The notes below the pieces were generated by a model that was given only the letters and a program-made list of their open reading frames with translations, did not search any database and was not told the origin of the DNA. 21,626 nt of DNA from a virus, in the IMG/VR virus record IMGVR_UViG_3300007735_000474, positions 1-21,626 of that record, one strand, 5' to 3'. Position 1 is the first letter of the stretch. The number at the start of each line of letters is the position of its first letter. Below, piece after piece: positions 7,204 through 13,293 of the stretch. The position numbers and the translations under genes were made by a program.

Positions 7204-7472
7204 TTATAGCCACCGCCAGCCGCCTTATATTTTTTAGCTACCAACTGCGCTTTTCTAGCTGACCATTGACCTGCGCCAGTACCATGTGTTGCAGCTGCTT
7301 TTACCTGAGAAACAATCCGCTTACGCAAGCTGGGTTTGGTGTAATTACCCGCAGCATTGACCTTACCGCCTTCTTTGTACTGAGTAAAGTCAGTGTCATC
7401 CCTACGAGCCTTGCGCTTAGGTTTACCCATTTTAGTAGGCATTATGGCGCCCATGCCACGACTTGGTCTCAT
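7200..7472 (-). CDS. Small basic phage protein ending in WSARKAQLVAKKYKAAGGGYK
   Basis: A 90-residue protein starting MRPSRGMGAIMPTKMGKPK. I chose this ATG at 7472 rather than one 27 bases upstream because it forms an ATGA overlap with the upstream stop and because the MRPSRGMGA start is the recurrent one in relatives I recall. Order of parts: an Arg/Lys-rich head, DDTDFTQYKEGGKVNAAGNYTKPSLRKR, then a basic helix WSARKAQLVAKKYKAAGGG. The family is widespread in aquatic phages without an assigned function. It belongs to the basic-protein cluster at 7.0-9.5 kb. A DNA-binding or virion-internal role is only inferred from charge. Confidence 0.82.
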   Translation of the reverse strand: MRPSRGMGAIMPTKMGKPKRKARRDDTDFTQYKEGGKVNAAGNYTKPSLRKRIVSQVKAAATHGTGAGQWSARKAQLVAKKYKAAGGGYK

Positions 7473-7837
7473 ATCTTTGTCTTTCCACGAATAGCACAAC
7501 CATCTGCTCTGGATGACGCTGATTTAACTTTGCCACCAGCTTTGTAATTCTTAGTAATGTCACGGTTTGACTTAGGCATTGCACCGCCACCGCCTGTAGT
7601 CAACCTTCCCATGTCTTGCAGTCTTTCCGCATAGGTACGTGGACGCTCAGCTTCAGCCTTTGCCCTTTGAGCTTCTGCCATCTTATGTGCCTCAGCCTTA
7701 GCCCTTTCGTTATCCTGCTTCACTTTTTCTGCTGCCTTGTCGTACTCGCTAGGTCCGAACTTTTCCTTGGAAGGAGTATATTTCTCGCTCCCACCATCGC
7801 CAACCTTTTTAGAAGGGTCTACAGGCTCAATCGGCAT
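7469..7837 (-). CDS. Basic coiled-coil protein with C-terminal RADGCAIRGKT motif
   Basis: A 122-residue protein. The N-terminus is charged and Pro/Ser-containing. Residues about 33-70 form a Lys/Glu/Ala-rich probable coiled coil (AAEKVKQDNERAKAEAHKMA). The C-terminus reads GGKVKSASSRADGCAIRGKT followed by KI. The same terminal block closes the upstream neighbour (7840-8508), and variants occur in at least three more genes of this operon. Its gene lies 2 bases after that neighbour. It is likely a minor virion protein or an assembly factor carrying a shared interaction tag. Function unknown. Confidence 0.78.
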   Translation of the reverse strand: MPIEPVDPSKKVGDGGSEKYTPSKEKFGPSEYDKAAEKVKQDNERAKAEAHKMAEAQRAKAEAERPRTYAERLQDMGRLTTGGGGAMPKSNRDITKNYKAGGKVKSASSRADGCAIRGKTKI

Positions 7838-7839
7838 AG

Positions 7840-8508
7840 TTAAGCTCTAGTTTTCCCACGAATAGCACAGCCATCAGCCCGTTTTGATGCTGAAGATACT
7901 TTTCCACCAGATTTAAACTCACGCTTAAACTGTGTACCTTTACCAAATGCATCTTCCATAGGACCTGTAGAAAGGTAACGCTCCTTGCGGGCGTCTTGTT
8001 CTTTTTTAGACAGTTTAGAGATTGTGTCAGCTTCTTTAGCGGATCTTTCTCCAGCCTCTTTTTTAGCACGGCTAGATAGAATCTTTTTACCAATCATACG
8101 AGCAGCGCCATAACCAGCACCTAAAGCTGCAGCGGCTTTACCAATAGGTAGAAAGTCTTCAATCCCTACACGCTCTAAACCTTTTTCTTCAGGAGGTCTG
8201 TAAGAAGTTGTCTTTGAAGACTCTTTTGCCGCAGCTTTTTGAACTGATTTAGTTTTGGCAACAGGAGGTTCTTTTACTAGCTCACTGCTAGGCTCGTTTT
8301 GTTTACGAACGTATTCCATCGCACGGGCGCGAATGTCGTCACTAATCCCAGGATTTTCTCCTTGTTTGGACTCAAACTCGGTCTCGCCACCGTCTTGAAA
8401 TTTACGTACTTTTTTCACTTTACCACCTCGTTTAAAAACGCCACGTCCTTTAAGAACGTCTGCACGGGTTATTTTGCCGTCATCGTTAAGGTCTGGAAAA
8501 TTAGCCAT
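7840..8508 (-). CDS. Protein with N-terminal EF-hand/dockerin-like loop and C-terminal RADGCAIRGKT motif
   Basis: A 222-residue protein. Residues 6-17 (DLNDDGKITRAD) match a calcium-binding EF-hand loop at positions 1, 3, 5, 6, 8 and 12 (D6, N8, D10, G11, I13, D17), as in dockerin repeats; only one loop is present. Then come a basic stretch with GGK spacers, an acidic/Ser-rich linker, a hydrophobic segment near residues 120-145 (FLPIGKAAAALGAGYGAARM) that is short for a membrane helix, and a charged helical part. The protein ends GGKVSSASKRADGCAIRGKT plus RA. It is a probable minor virion protein. The EF-hand type start is, from memory, seen in other phage proteins of this kind. Function unknown. 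Confidence 0.78.
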   Translation of the reverse strand: MANFPDLNDDGKITRADVLKGRGVFKRGGKVKKVRKFQDGGETEFESKQGENPGISDDIRARAMEYVRKQNEPSSELVKEPPVAKTKSVQKAAAKESSKTTSYRPPEEKGLERVGIEDFLPIGKAAAALGAGYGAARMIGKKILSSRAKKEAGERSAKEADTISKLSKKEQDARKERYLSTGPMEDAFGKGTQFKREFKSGGKVSSASKRADGCAIRGKTRA

Positions 8509-8509
8509 A

Positions 8510-8944
8510 TTAGCAAGCTCCGCCGTACTTCATTTTGACCATAGTGCCTTTAGATTTACCCTTAGTAGCAACACCGTCAGCTTTAGATAATTGACCAACT
8601 TTGCCACCACCAGCCATCTTGTGCATACGTTTTTCATGCGACTTGACTTCTTTCTTAGCCACAGTTTTGCACTCAGCCATACCGCCTTTTTTCATGCCTT
8701 TGGCTTCAGCTTTTTCATGTTTAATCATGGAAGCGGGAGCGCCTTTTTTCTTCATAAACTCAACTTCTTTTTTAACCATCATCTTAGATTCTTTCATTTC
8801 GCCACCCTTTCCAAATTTTTTGCCTTTATCGGCTTTCATAAACTCTTCCCCTACAGACTGAGGAATCTTTAATCGTTTAGCAGCCTTGGGGTTATTAGCC
8901 ACCAACGCCATTAAATTATGCTGTTTTTTGCTGACGCTAGGCAT
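8510..8944 (-). CDS. Lys/Met-rich basic protein with MPSVSKKQHN start and ADGVATKGK motif
   Basis: A 144-residue, very basic protein. The N-terminal 40 residues (MPSVSKKQHNLMALVANNPKAAKRLKIPQSVGEEFMKADKG) form a small helical domain I recognise as recurrent in phages. The rest is Lys/Met/Glu-rich with GGM and GGK spacers, one Cys-containing segment (GGMAECKTVAKKEVKSHEKR) and a terminal KADGVATKGKSKGTMVKM motif, followed by KYGGAC. The gene overlaps the membrane/coiled-coil gene by 8 bases. Its composition suggests nucleic acid or capsid interaction. The biological role is not known. Confidence 0.8.
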   Translation of the reverse strand: MPSVSKKQHNLMALVANNPKAAKRLKIPQSVGEEFMKADKGKKFGKGGEMKESKMMVKKEVEFMKKKGAPASMIKHEKAEAKGMKKGGMAECKTVAKKEVKSHEKRMHKMAGGGKVGQLSKADGVATKGKSKGTMVKMKYGGAC

Positions 8945-9188
8945 TTATTTTCCCCTGAATAAGCTGGTCAATTTTGCTTTCAAGTTTGTTAAACCTTGCA
9001 TCAATGTGCTGCATAATTCGGTCAATTTCTGCTTGAGTAACGTTTTCACGAGCTACCTCCTCACGAGTCTTGTTTAATAAAATGCCTATACGAGCAAGTT
9101 CAGCAGATTTTTCTTTTGCCCATAAGCCCACGAGAACCCCCGCTAATGATAGGATTGCGTTCCATAAAAGTAACATTTCTTGGCTCAT
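8937..9188 (-). CDS. Small membrane-anchored coiled-coil protein
   Basis: An 83-residue protein. Residues about 5-24 (MLLLWNAILSLAGVLVGLWA) form one predicted transmembrane helix or uncleaved signal anchor. Residues about 25-80 are heptad-like helical (SAELARIGILLNKTREEVAREN, then IDARFNKLESKIDQLIQ). This layout (short N-terminus, one membrane helix, coiled coil) resembles small holin-like, spanin-like or lysis-accessory proteins, but no diagnostic motif supports a specific one. It overlaps both neighbours (4 and 8 bases). It might alternatively be a virion protein that reaches the membrane at DNA ejection. Confidence 0.8.
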   Translation of the reverse strand: MSQEMLLLWNAILSLAGVLVGLWAKEKSAELARIGILLNKTREEVARENVTQAEIDRIMQHIDARFNKLESKIDQLIQGKINA

Positions 9189-9505
9189 ACCATCTTGCCT
9201 TTAGTTTTGCCACGAATCTCACATCCACCACCACGAACAGATCCGCCTTCTTTGCAGTTCCAAGCCCGTAAAGACTTGTTGATGCGGCTATCTGGGTCAT
9301 TAGCGGTTTTGGCTGAAGTTAACTTACGTTTCATACCCTTCATGCGGGCGCAGAACGAATCACGCCTTGAACCACCCTCTGGCTGTGGACGCTTGAGTCC
9401 AGGCTTGCCAGGATTAGCTGCGTTGTAAGATGCACGACCTTTAGCGTTTAGACCGCCACTAGGGTTCTTGCCTTCTTTACGAGTCCATGCAGGAGTTTTA
9501 GCCAT
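9185..9505 (-). CDS. Small basic conserved phage protein with GCEIRGKTKGKMV tail (DUF6321-like)
   Basis: A 106-residue protein. The sequence KNPSGGLNAKGRASYNAANPGKPGLKRP followed by GGSRRDSFCARMKGMKRKLTSAK is a conserved phage/bacterial small-protein signature I recall as DUF6321-like (number not verified). It then has NDPDSRINKSLRAWNC and ends in GGGCEIRGKTKGKMV, a variant of the motif closing other genes of this cluster. The start overlaps the upstream glycosyltransferase stop by one base (TAATG), so translation is probably coupled. Function unknown; likely virion-associated or a nucleic-acid binder. Confidence 0.82.
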   Translation of the reverse strand: MAKTPAWTRKEGKNPSGGLNAKGRASYNAANPGKPGLKRPQPEGGSRRDSFCARMKGMKRKLTSAKTANDPDSRINKSLRAWNCKEGGSVRGGGCEIRGKTKGKMV

Positions 9506-10275
9506 TATGCGACATCCTTTTTAGAATCTACTGGTCTAAGTAGTGGGTAGAGATACTCTTCCCCAAATGAACCTGCAAACTCTTCCATTCCTAAATGACC
9601 TAGCTTAATGGTGGGGTCAATCCATACTTCGTAGCCATGAGCTGTAGCACGGTCACAGAAAAGATAATCCTCGCCTACATAGCCTTCTGGGGTGGATTTA
9701 AAGTCGAAGAATGAATAGCAGAACTTGTCTGGATGCCCATCTACTACTCGGTCATCGTGGTATTTCCACTCAGGGTGGTTATCTCTAAGGGTCTCAAATA
9801 CGTCTTTACGAATCAACATAAAGGCTGTAGCGATGCGTTTAGCCTTAACTAAACCATACGAGTTCATATAGATCCCGCCATCAGCATCTTGCTCTAAAGT
9901 TGAGATATAGACACTACCCTTTTTACGAGCTACTGGAACGCCACCTACGATGCCCTTCTTAGGATCCATATTCCAAGCCATCAATCGGAAAATGTCTTGC
10001 GGATTAAAAGTAATATCCGAATCAATAAACATCAAGTCCGTGCAGTCTGAGGCTAAGAAGTCCTTAGCGATCAGGTTTCTAACACGAGAAACAACGGAGC
10101 ATCCAGAGATATTACAAATCTGAATATCAACCCCGTGTTTAGGTGCTTCTACGGCAAACTGAGCCATCGCAATAGCCAGTTTGACAGATACTTTAAAGTC
10201 GTAAGCAGGAAGACCAAGCATGACCTTCCTACCCGCTAAGTTAAATGAGCCTTGAGCTTGTACTGTTTCAGACAT
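9505..10275 (-). CDS. Phage glycosyltransferase (GT-A fold)
   Basis: A 256-residue protein predicted to transfer a sugar from a nucleotide-sugar donor. Motifs in order: VMLGLPAYD near residue 18 (start of the nucleotide-binding fold), SRVRNLIAKDFL (about 63-74), the metal-binding DxD in MFIDSD (D85-S86-D87), IVGGVPVARK (about 109-118), the acceptor-site GED (201-203) and a late LGH (His227) that could complete the metal site. The length is normal for a small single-domain GT-A enzyme, and no membrane segment is seen, so it acts in the host cytoplasm. It lies between a capsid-side beta protein and the basic-protein cluster. It could glycosylate a virion protein, the phage DNA or a host surface glycan. 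The substrate cannot be read from sequence. Confidence 0.88.
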   Translation of the reverse strand: MSETVQAQGSFNLAGRKVMLGLPAYDFKVSVKLAIAMAQFAVEAPKHGVDIQICNISGCSVVSRVRNLIAKDFLASDCTDLMFIDSDITFNPQDIFRLMAWNMDPKKGIVGGVPVARKKGSVYISTLEQDADGGIYMNSYGLVKAKRIATAFMLIRKDVFETLRDNHPEWKYHDDRVVDGHPDKFCYSFFDFKSTPEGYVGEDYLFCDRATAHGYEVWIDPTIKLGHLGMEEFAGSFGEEYLYPLLRPVDSKKDVA

Positions 10276-10278
10276 TTT

Positions 10279-10593
10279 TTATCCGTAAAAAACAACTACA
10301 GACGCTGTATTGCTTACAGTGCCATGCAAATTGGTTTCAACCAAAATACCTTCACCAGGAATAATGACGCTATAAGCACCAGCGTTTGCTACGGCTGGAG
10401 TATTTAAGGTCAAAAGAATGTCTCCACTTGCACCGTTATCCCTAAAGACAACAGAACCAGCAAGAGATCCTGGAACTACATAAAGGCTTTTAATACGAAT
10501 ACGACCTAAGTTTGCTGGAGTACCAGCATTGTTAGTGACTTGCCCAGTCGCAATTAGCGGTGCTGAGGCTTGTACATCTGATTGCATTGCCAT
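10279..10593 (-). CDS. Small beta-rich structural protein, function unknown
   Basis: A 104-residue protein starting MAMQSDVQASAPLIATG, with alternating strands (RIRIKSLYVVPGSLAGSVVF, SVIIPGEGILVETNLHGTV, ASVVVFYG). From memory this type occurs in cyanophages and other aquatic phages beside capsid or tail genes and is usually called hypothetical. AGGAG lies 7-8 bases before the ATG. It is probably a virion decoration or tail-associated protein given the compact all-beta pattern and its place after the capsid block. Confidence 0.8.
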   Translation of the reverse strand: MAMQSDVQASAPLIATGQVTNNAGTPANLGRIRIKSLYVVPGSLAGSVVFRDNGASGDILLTLNTPAVANAGAYSVIIPGEGILVETNLHGTVSNTASVVVFYG

Positions 10594-10617
10594 AATTAAT
10601 CTCCTAAGATGTTAAGT

Positions 10618-10639
10618 GGGCTAGGGAAAACCCTAACCC
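10618..10639 (-). other. Intergenic hairpin
   Basis: In the 52-base gap between two beta-rich structural genes there is an inverted repeat. The arms GGGCTAGGG and CCCTAACCC flank an AAAA loop, with one mismatch. No U-run follows on either strand, so it is not a standard terminator. It may stabilise or mark a processed mRNA end. Confidence 0.45.
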
Positions 10640-10645
10640 GCCAGA

Positions 10646-11134
10646 TTAATTATTAAAGGTCGTTTGGAACTGACCGCCATCAGAGTTGCGAACAACGTAT
10701 TCACAAATAACAGTTGCTGCACCGCCTGAAGCTACACCAGCACACGCATAAGTAGCGGTGATGAGTACGTCAGAAGTGCCTACATTGTTAAATGTAGCAA
10801 TATTAGCGTCTGTAATGGTAAATGTTGCACGACCTACCGATAGAGGGGTAGTAGTAGCTCCACCAACAGTACCTAAAATGGTACTTCCAGCACGGATGGT
10901 GATGGTGTTACCAGTCGTACCAGCATAAGCGGTCGTAATGTTGACGGTAATATTGAGAATCTGTGATCCAGCAGGAATAGCGTACAGGGTTTTTGCAGTC
11001 GTGTCGGCTACGGTAGTAGCTCCAGATTGAACAACAGCTGTACAGCCTGTGTTGCGGATAGTACCAGCAGTAGTGCCAGTGGTGTTTTTAATAGTCCCTA
11101 ATAACCAAGGACCTAGGTGTGTAGCGAAACCCAT
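10646..11134 (-). CDS. Beta-rich structural protein after the capsid terminator
   Basis: A 162-residue protein. I place the start at 11134 (MGFATHLGPWLLGTIKNT) rather than an ATG 30 bases upstream because AAGGAG lies 7 bases before it. The sequence is Thr/Ala/Gly-rich with many short strands and three Cys (CTAVV, YACAG, ICEYVV). The opening GFATHLGPWLLGT is a motif I recall from hypothetical proteins in uncultured-phage structural modules. It is the first gene after the terminator behind the capsid gene, so it may be transcribed at a lower level by read-through or from its own weak promoter. A decoration or minor capsid role is possible; function unproven. Confidence 0.8.
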   Translation of the reverse strand: MGFATHLGPWLLGTIKNTTGTTAGTIRNTGCTAVVQSGATTVADTTAKTLYAIPAGSQILNITVNITTAYAGTTGNTITIRAGSTILGTVGGATTTPLSVGRATFTITDANIATFNNVGTSDVLITATYACAGVASGGAATVICEYVVRNSDGGQFQTTFNN

Positions 11135-11160
11135 GAGGTTCTCCTTATATGCACATAACC

Positions 11161-11201
11161 CCATATCATCGGTGCATCGTCCCCTAGGCGGGCTGATATG
11201 G
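11161..11201 (-). other. Structured leader: 8-bp inverted repeat with 25-base interior
   Basis: Between the capsid terminator and the next gene, CCATATCA (11161-11168) and TGATATGG (11194-11201) form a perfect inverted repeat around a 25-base GC-rich interior that itself has CCTAGG. It would lie in the 5' untranslated part of any transcript of the next gene. No sigma70-like promoter was recognised here. It could be an RNA structure or a protein-binding site. Confidence 0.4.
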
Positions 11202-11240
11202 ACAAATTAGTCCTAGACTTAAAAGCATCTTACTACAAAT

Positions 11241-11275
11241 AAAACAAAAAGGGGAGTTTTTGGCTCCCCTTTTTT
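11241..11275 (-). terminator. Rho-independent terminator after the major capsid gene
   Basis: The arms GGGGAG (11251-11256) and CTCCCC (11264-11269) are extended by A5/T5 pairs, giving an 11-bp stem with a 7-base loop. On the minus strand it is followed by a U-rich run and starts within 10 bases of the capsid stop codon. The A/T flanks make it potentially bidirectional. It should raise the capsid-proximal transcript over downstream genes. Confidence 0.85.
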
Positions 11276-11282
11276 CAGCACA

Positions 11283-12197
11283 TTAAGCGCCTTGTGAACC
11301 CCACATACCGAGAGGATCAGACCAGCCGAAGCTGTAACGCTCACGAGACTTGTAACGGACGTTACCAGTGTCGAAGTCACCATCCATGCTGTTGCTCAAA
11401 GGAGTACGAACGAAATGCTTCATACCATTTGGAACATCAGTACAGAGGAAGTAAGCATTTGGATCGGTCAGGTAGTTATTAACTGTATAACCTTCTGGGA
11501 TCGAACCATTGTTTACCAAAGCGTTGATGTCGTTGTCAGTTGTACCAACACGCAATTGAGTTTCGAGCAAACGGGTTGCAACGAACTGTAATGCAGGTGG
11601 AACAATTAACTTACGTGGTTTTGCAGCGATCAGCAAGCTACGCTCGTCTGTCCAAGCAGCGATCTGAATAACGGCAGCTTCCAAGGAAGTTTCGTTCAAA
11701 TCAGCAGCGGTAGACTGAGTGTTGCTGTTAGTGCCACCAGAAACCAATGGGTGGTTTGTCGCAAACAAAGGTACACCGTCACCACCGTAATAAGCAGCGG
11801 AGTTAGTGAAACCGTTATTTAACACAGCAGCAGCTTTAACCTGTTTGGTATAAGCCATCGCACGAGCCAAAGCCTTGGTATAACGAGCGGATAAGCTGTC
11901 ATACAAGTTGTCCTCGATTGCCTCTTCCGTTAGGGAGAAGCCGAGAGCAATGGTTTCGTGGTTGTAACGTGCTGTGAATGCCTCTTGTGCATTGTCATAA
12001 GCGATGGCAGAACCTTCGTTTTTGACTGGTGCAGCTGAGAAGCCAGACAGTTTTGTTTCTTCTTCGAACGAACGCTCAGAGGTCTCAGTTTCATAGATCT
12101 CTTTGTGTTGTTCACCGTAAGTCGCATACTCAAGACCGAACAAAGCGTTCAAGCCAGGGAGCAACTCTTTCAGTAGTTGTGCGCGTGAAATAGCCAT
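11283..12197 (-). CDS. Major capsid protein
   Basis: A 304-residue protein forming the icosahedral shell, most likely with the HK97 fold. The opening MAISRAQLLKELLPGLNALF and the segment FTARYNHETIALGFSLTEEAIEDN are characteristic of a capsid family common in uncultured aquatic phages and distantly like Mu gpT-type heads. Later motifs include PLFATNHPL and RKLIVPPALQFVATRLLET (the P-domain-like region) and a C-terminal RYSFGWSDPLGMWGSQGA. The strong AAGGAG site 7 bases before the start and the terminator right after the stop fit very high expression. The scaffold, decoration-like and virion-associated genes lie immediately upstream, as expected. Assignment is by motif memory and gene order. 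Confidence 0.92.
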   Translation of the reverse strand: MAISRAQLLKELLPGLNALFGLEYATYGEQHKEIYETETSERSFEEETKLSGFSAAPVKNEGSAIAYDNAQEAFTARYNHETIALGFSLTEEAIEDNLYDSLSARYTKALARAMAYTKQVKAAAVLNNGFTNSAAYYGGDGVPLFATNHPLVSGGTNSNTQSTAADLNETSLEAAVIQIAAWTDERSLLIAAKPRKLIVPPALQFVATRLLETQLRVGTTDNDINALVNNGSIPEGYTVNNYLTDPNAYFLCTDVPNGMKHFVRTPLSNSMDGDFDTGNVRYKSRERYSFGWSDPLGMWGSQGA

Positions 12198-12208
12198 TTA
12201 TATGCTCC

Positions 12209-12823
12209 TTAAGCTGCAACTGATACAGGGGTTGCACTGTAATAGGTATGTACGCCAAAGTTAAACTTGACGATTACCTCAGTGAAAGATCCAGCAGCAT
12301 TAACAGTCTCTGGTACACCCGCAATAATACGGAATGGCAGAGTAGTTGTTGCATCGCTGGTGCTGTTCAAAACACCTTCGTTTGAGTCACCAGAAGTTGT
12401 TGAACCAGCAGTAGTCAGAATTGATACGTTGTTGCCAACGTCAGTCTGAGTTAAGCCACCAATGGTGGTGCTGTTCGACAACACTGCTACCTTGAAAAGG
12501 GCATCAGGATCATCAGCAACGAATGCAGTAATATCCGAAGCGGTAATACCACCTGGATAGTATTGCTGTTGTAACAACTGTTTGGTAGTTGGGTTTGTGA
12601 ACTGACAGCCCATAAAAATACCAACAGCATCGGTTGCAGTAGTTGTGGTGGAAACACGGCTCAAAGTACCACCTGTGTTCAGACGTACAACGTCACCAAA
12701 GAAAATGGCGGTTGTAGAACCTGAAGCGATGGGAATTTGACGAGTTGCACCAGCAAATACCTGACCACCGATCAAATTGATCGGTCTGAACCCATAGGGT
12801 CCGTCTACGGTAGGATAAGCCAT
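12209..12823 (-). CDS. Probable capsid decoration protein
   Basis: A 204-residue, Thr/Ser/Gly/Ala-rich, probably all-beta protein starting MAYPTVDGPYGFRPINLIGGQ. The conserved start, the FFGDVVRLNTGG segment and FMGCQFTNP are, from memory, features of a protein regularly encoded directly upstream of this capsid family. Its place between the virion-associated protein and the capsid gene, with its own AGGAG site, suggests a head decoration or head-fibre role. It contains no catalytic motif. It could also be a minor capsid protein. Confidence 0.8.
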   Translation of the reverse strand: MAYPTVDGPYGFRPINLIGGQVFAGATRQIPIASGSTTAIFFGDVVRLNTGGTLSRVSTTTTATDAVGIFMGCQFTNPTTKQLLQQQYYPGGITASDITAFVADDPDALFKVAVLSNSTTIGGLTQTDVGNNVSILTTAGSTTSGDSNEGVLNSTSDATTTLPFRIIAGVPETVNAAGSFTEVIVKFNFGVHTYYSATPVSVAA

Positions 12824-12842
12824 TTATAACTCCTAATTAAGT

Positions 12843-13292
12843 TTAGTTACCTTTTCCAAAAGTCACCGTGGATTTCTTCTCATTAAAGAGCGGCATCCTT
12901 GGGTCATTCTGGCGCATTAAGTTATTGTCTACAGCATCCATCTGATTTTCGGCTTGAATTCGGTAATGTGCATTACGTTGTTCAACAAACTCTTCTGGAG
13001 TTTTGCAAAGCAATAACCCGCCAATCTCAATGTTGTCTTTAAAACGACTATTGGGATCAACTAGCAGTTGGAATTTGGGTTGTTCTTCTAACGCCACAGG
13101 CTCCCATCCTTCTCTGAGTTTTCCAGAGAGATTACGAGGATCAGCCTGATTTAACGTTGAAGTACGAATCCAACGATACGCATACCCAGCCTGTTTATCT
13201 GGCTCAGGGAGTAATTCTGCTGGCGCCCACTGCTTAGGACGTTCACTTGTTACACGGGTATCTACTTCACGGGTCAATCTGTTGTTAGCCAT
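12843..13292 (-). CDS. Virion-associated protein of the capsid block, function unknown
   Basis: A 149-residue charged protein. Recurrent motifs: RPKQWAPAELLPEPDKQAGY, YRWIRTSTLNQADPRNLSGK, REGWEPV, then DNIEIGGLLLCKTPEEFVEQRN and a C-terminal NDPRMPLFNEKKSTVTFGKGN. I recall the same order in many aquatic phages between scaffold and capsid genes. It starts one base after the scaffold stop, with GGAGG upstream. It may help capsid assembly or be a minor head protein. There is no enzymatic signature. Confidence 0.82.
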   Translation of the reverse strand: MANNRLTREVDTRVTSERPKQWAPAELLPEPDKQAGYAYRWIRTSTLNQADPRNLSGKLREGWEPVALEEQPKFQLLVDPNSRFKDNIEIGGLLLCKTPEEFVEQRNAHYRIQAENQMDAVDNNLMRQNDPRMPLFNEKKSTVTFGKGN

Positions 13293-13293
13293 A

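Noticed and set aside
6965-7213. Alternative 82-residue minus-strand frame overlapping the DUF5872-like gene
   Set aside because: It lacks the conserved motifs and would overlap its upstream neighbour by more; the other frame has an ATGA junction and the recognised pattern.
8591-8872. Overlapping plus-strand open frames with Phe/His/Leu-rich translations
   Set aside because: They are antisense to the Lys/Met-rich gene 8510-8944; Lys-rich codons read backwards give Phe/Leu and few stops. No ribosome site or promoter supports them.
10618-10639. Second rho-independent terminator
   Set aside because: The hairpin has a mismatch and no U-run on either strand, so I list it only as a hairpin.
11135-11240. 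An internal promoter after the capsid terminator
   Set aside because: The segment contains no convincing -35/-10 pair in the leftward direction, only an inverted repeat.
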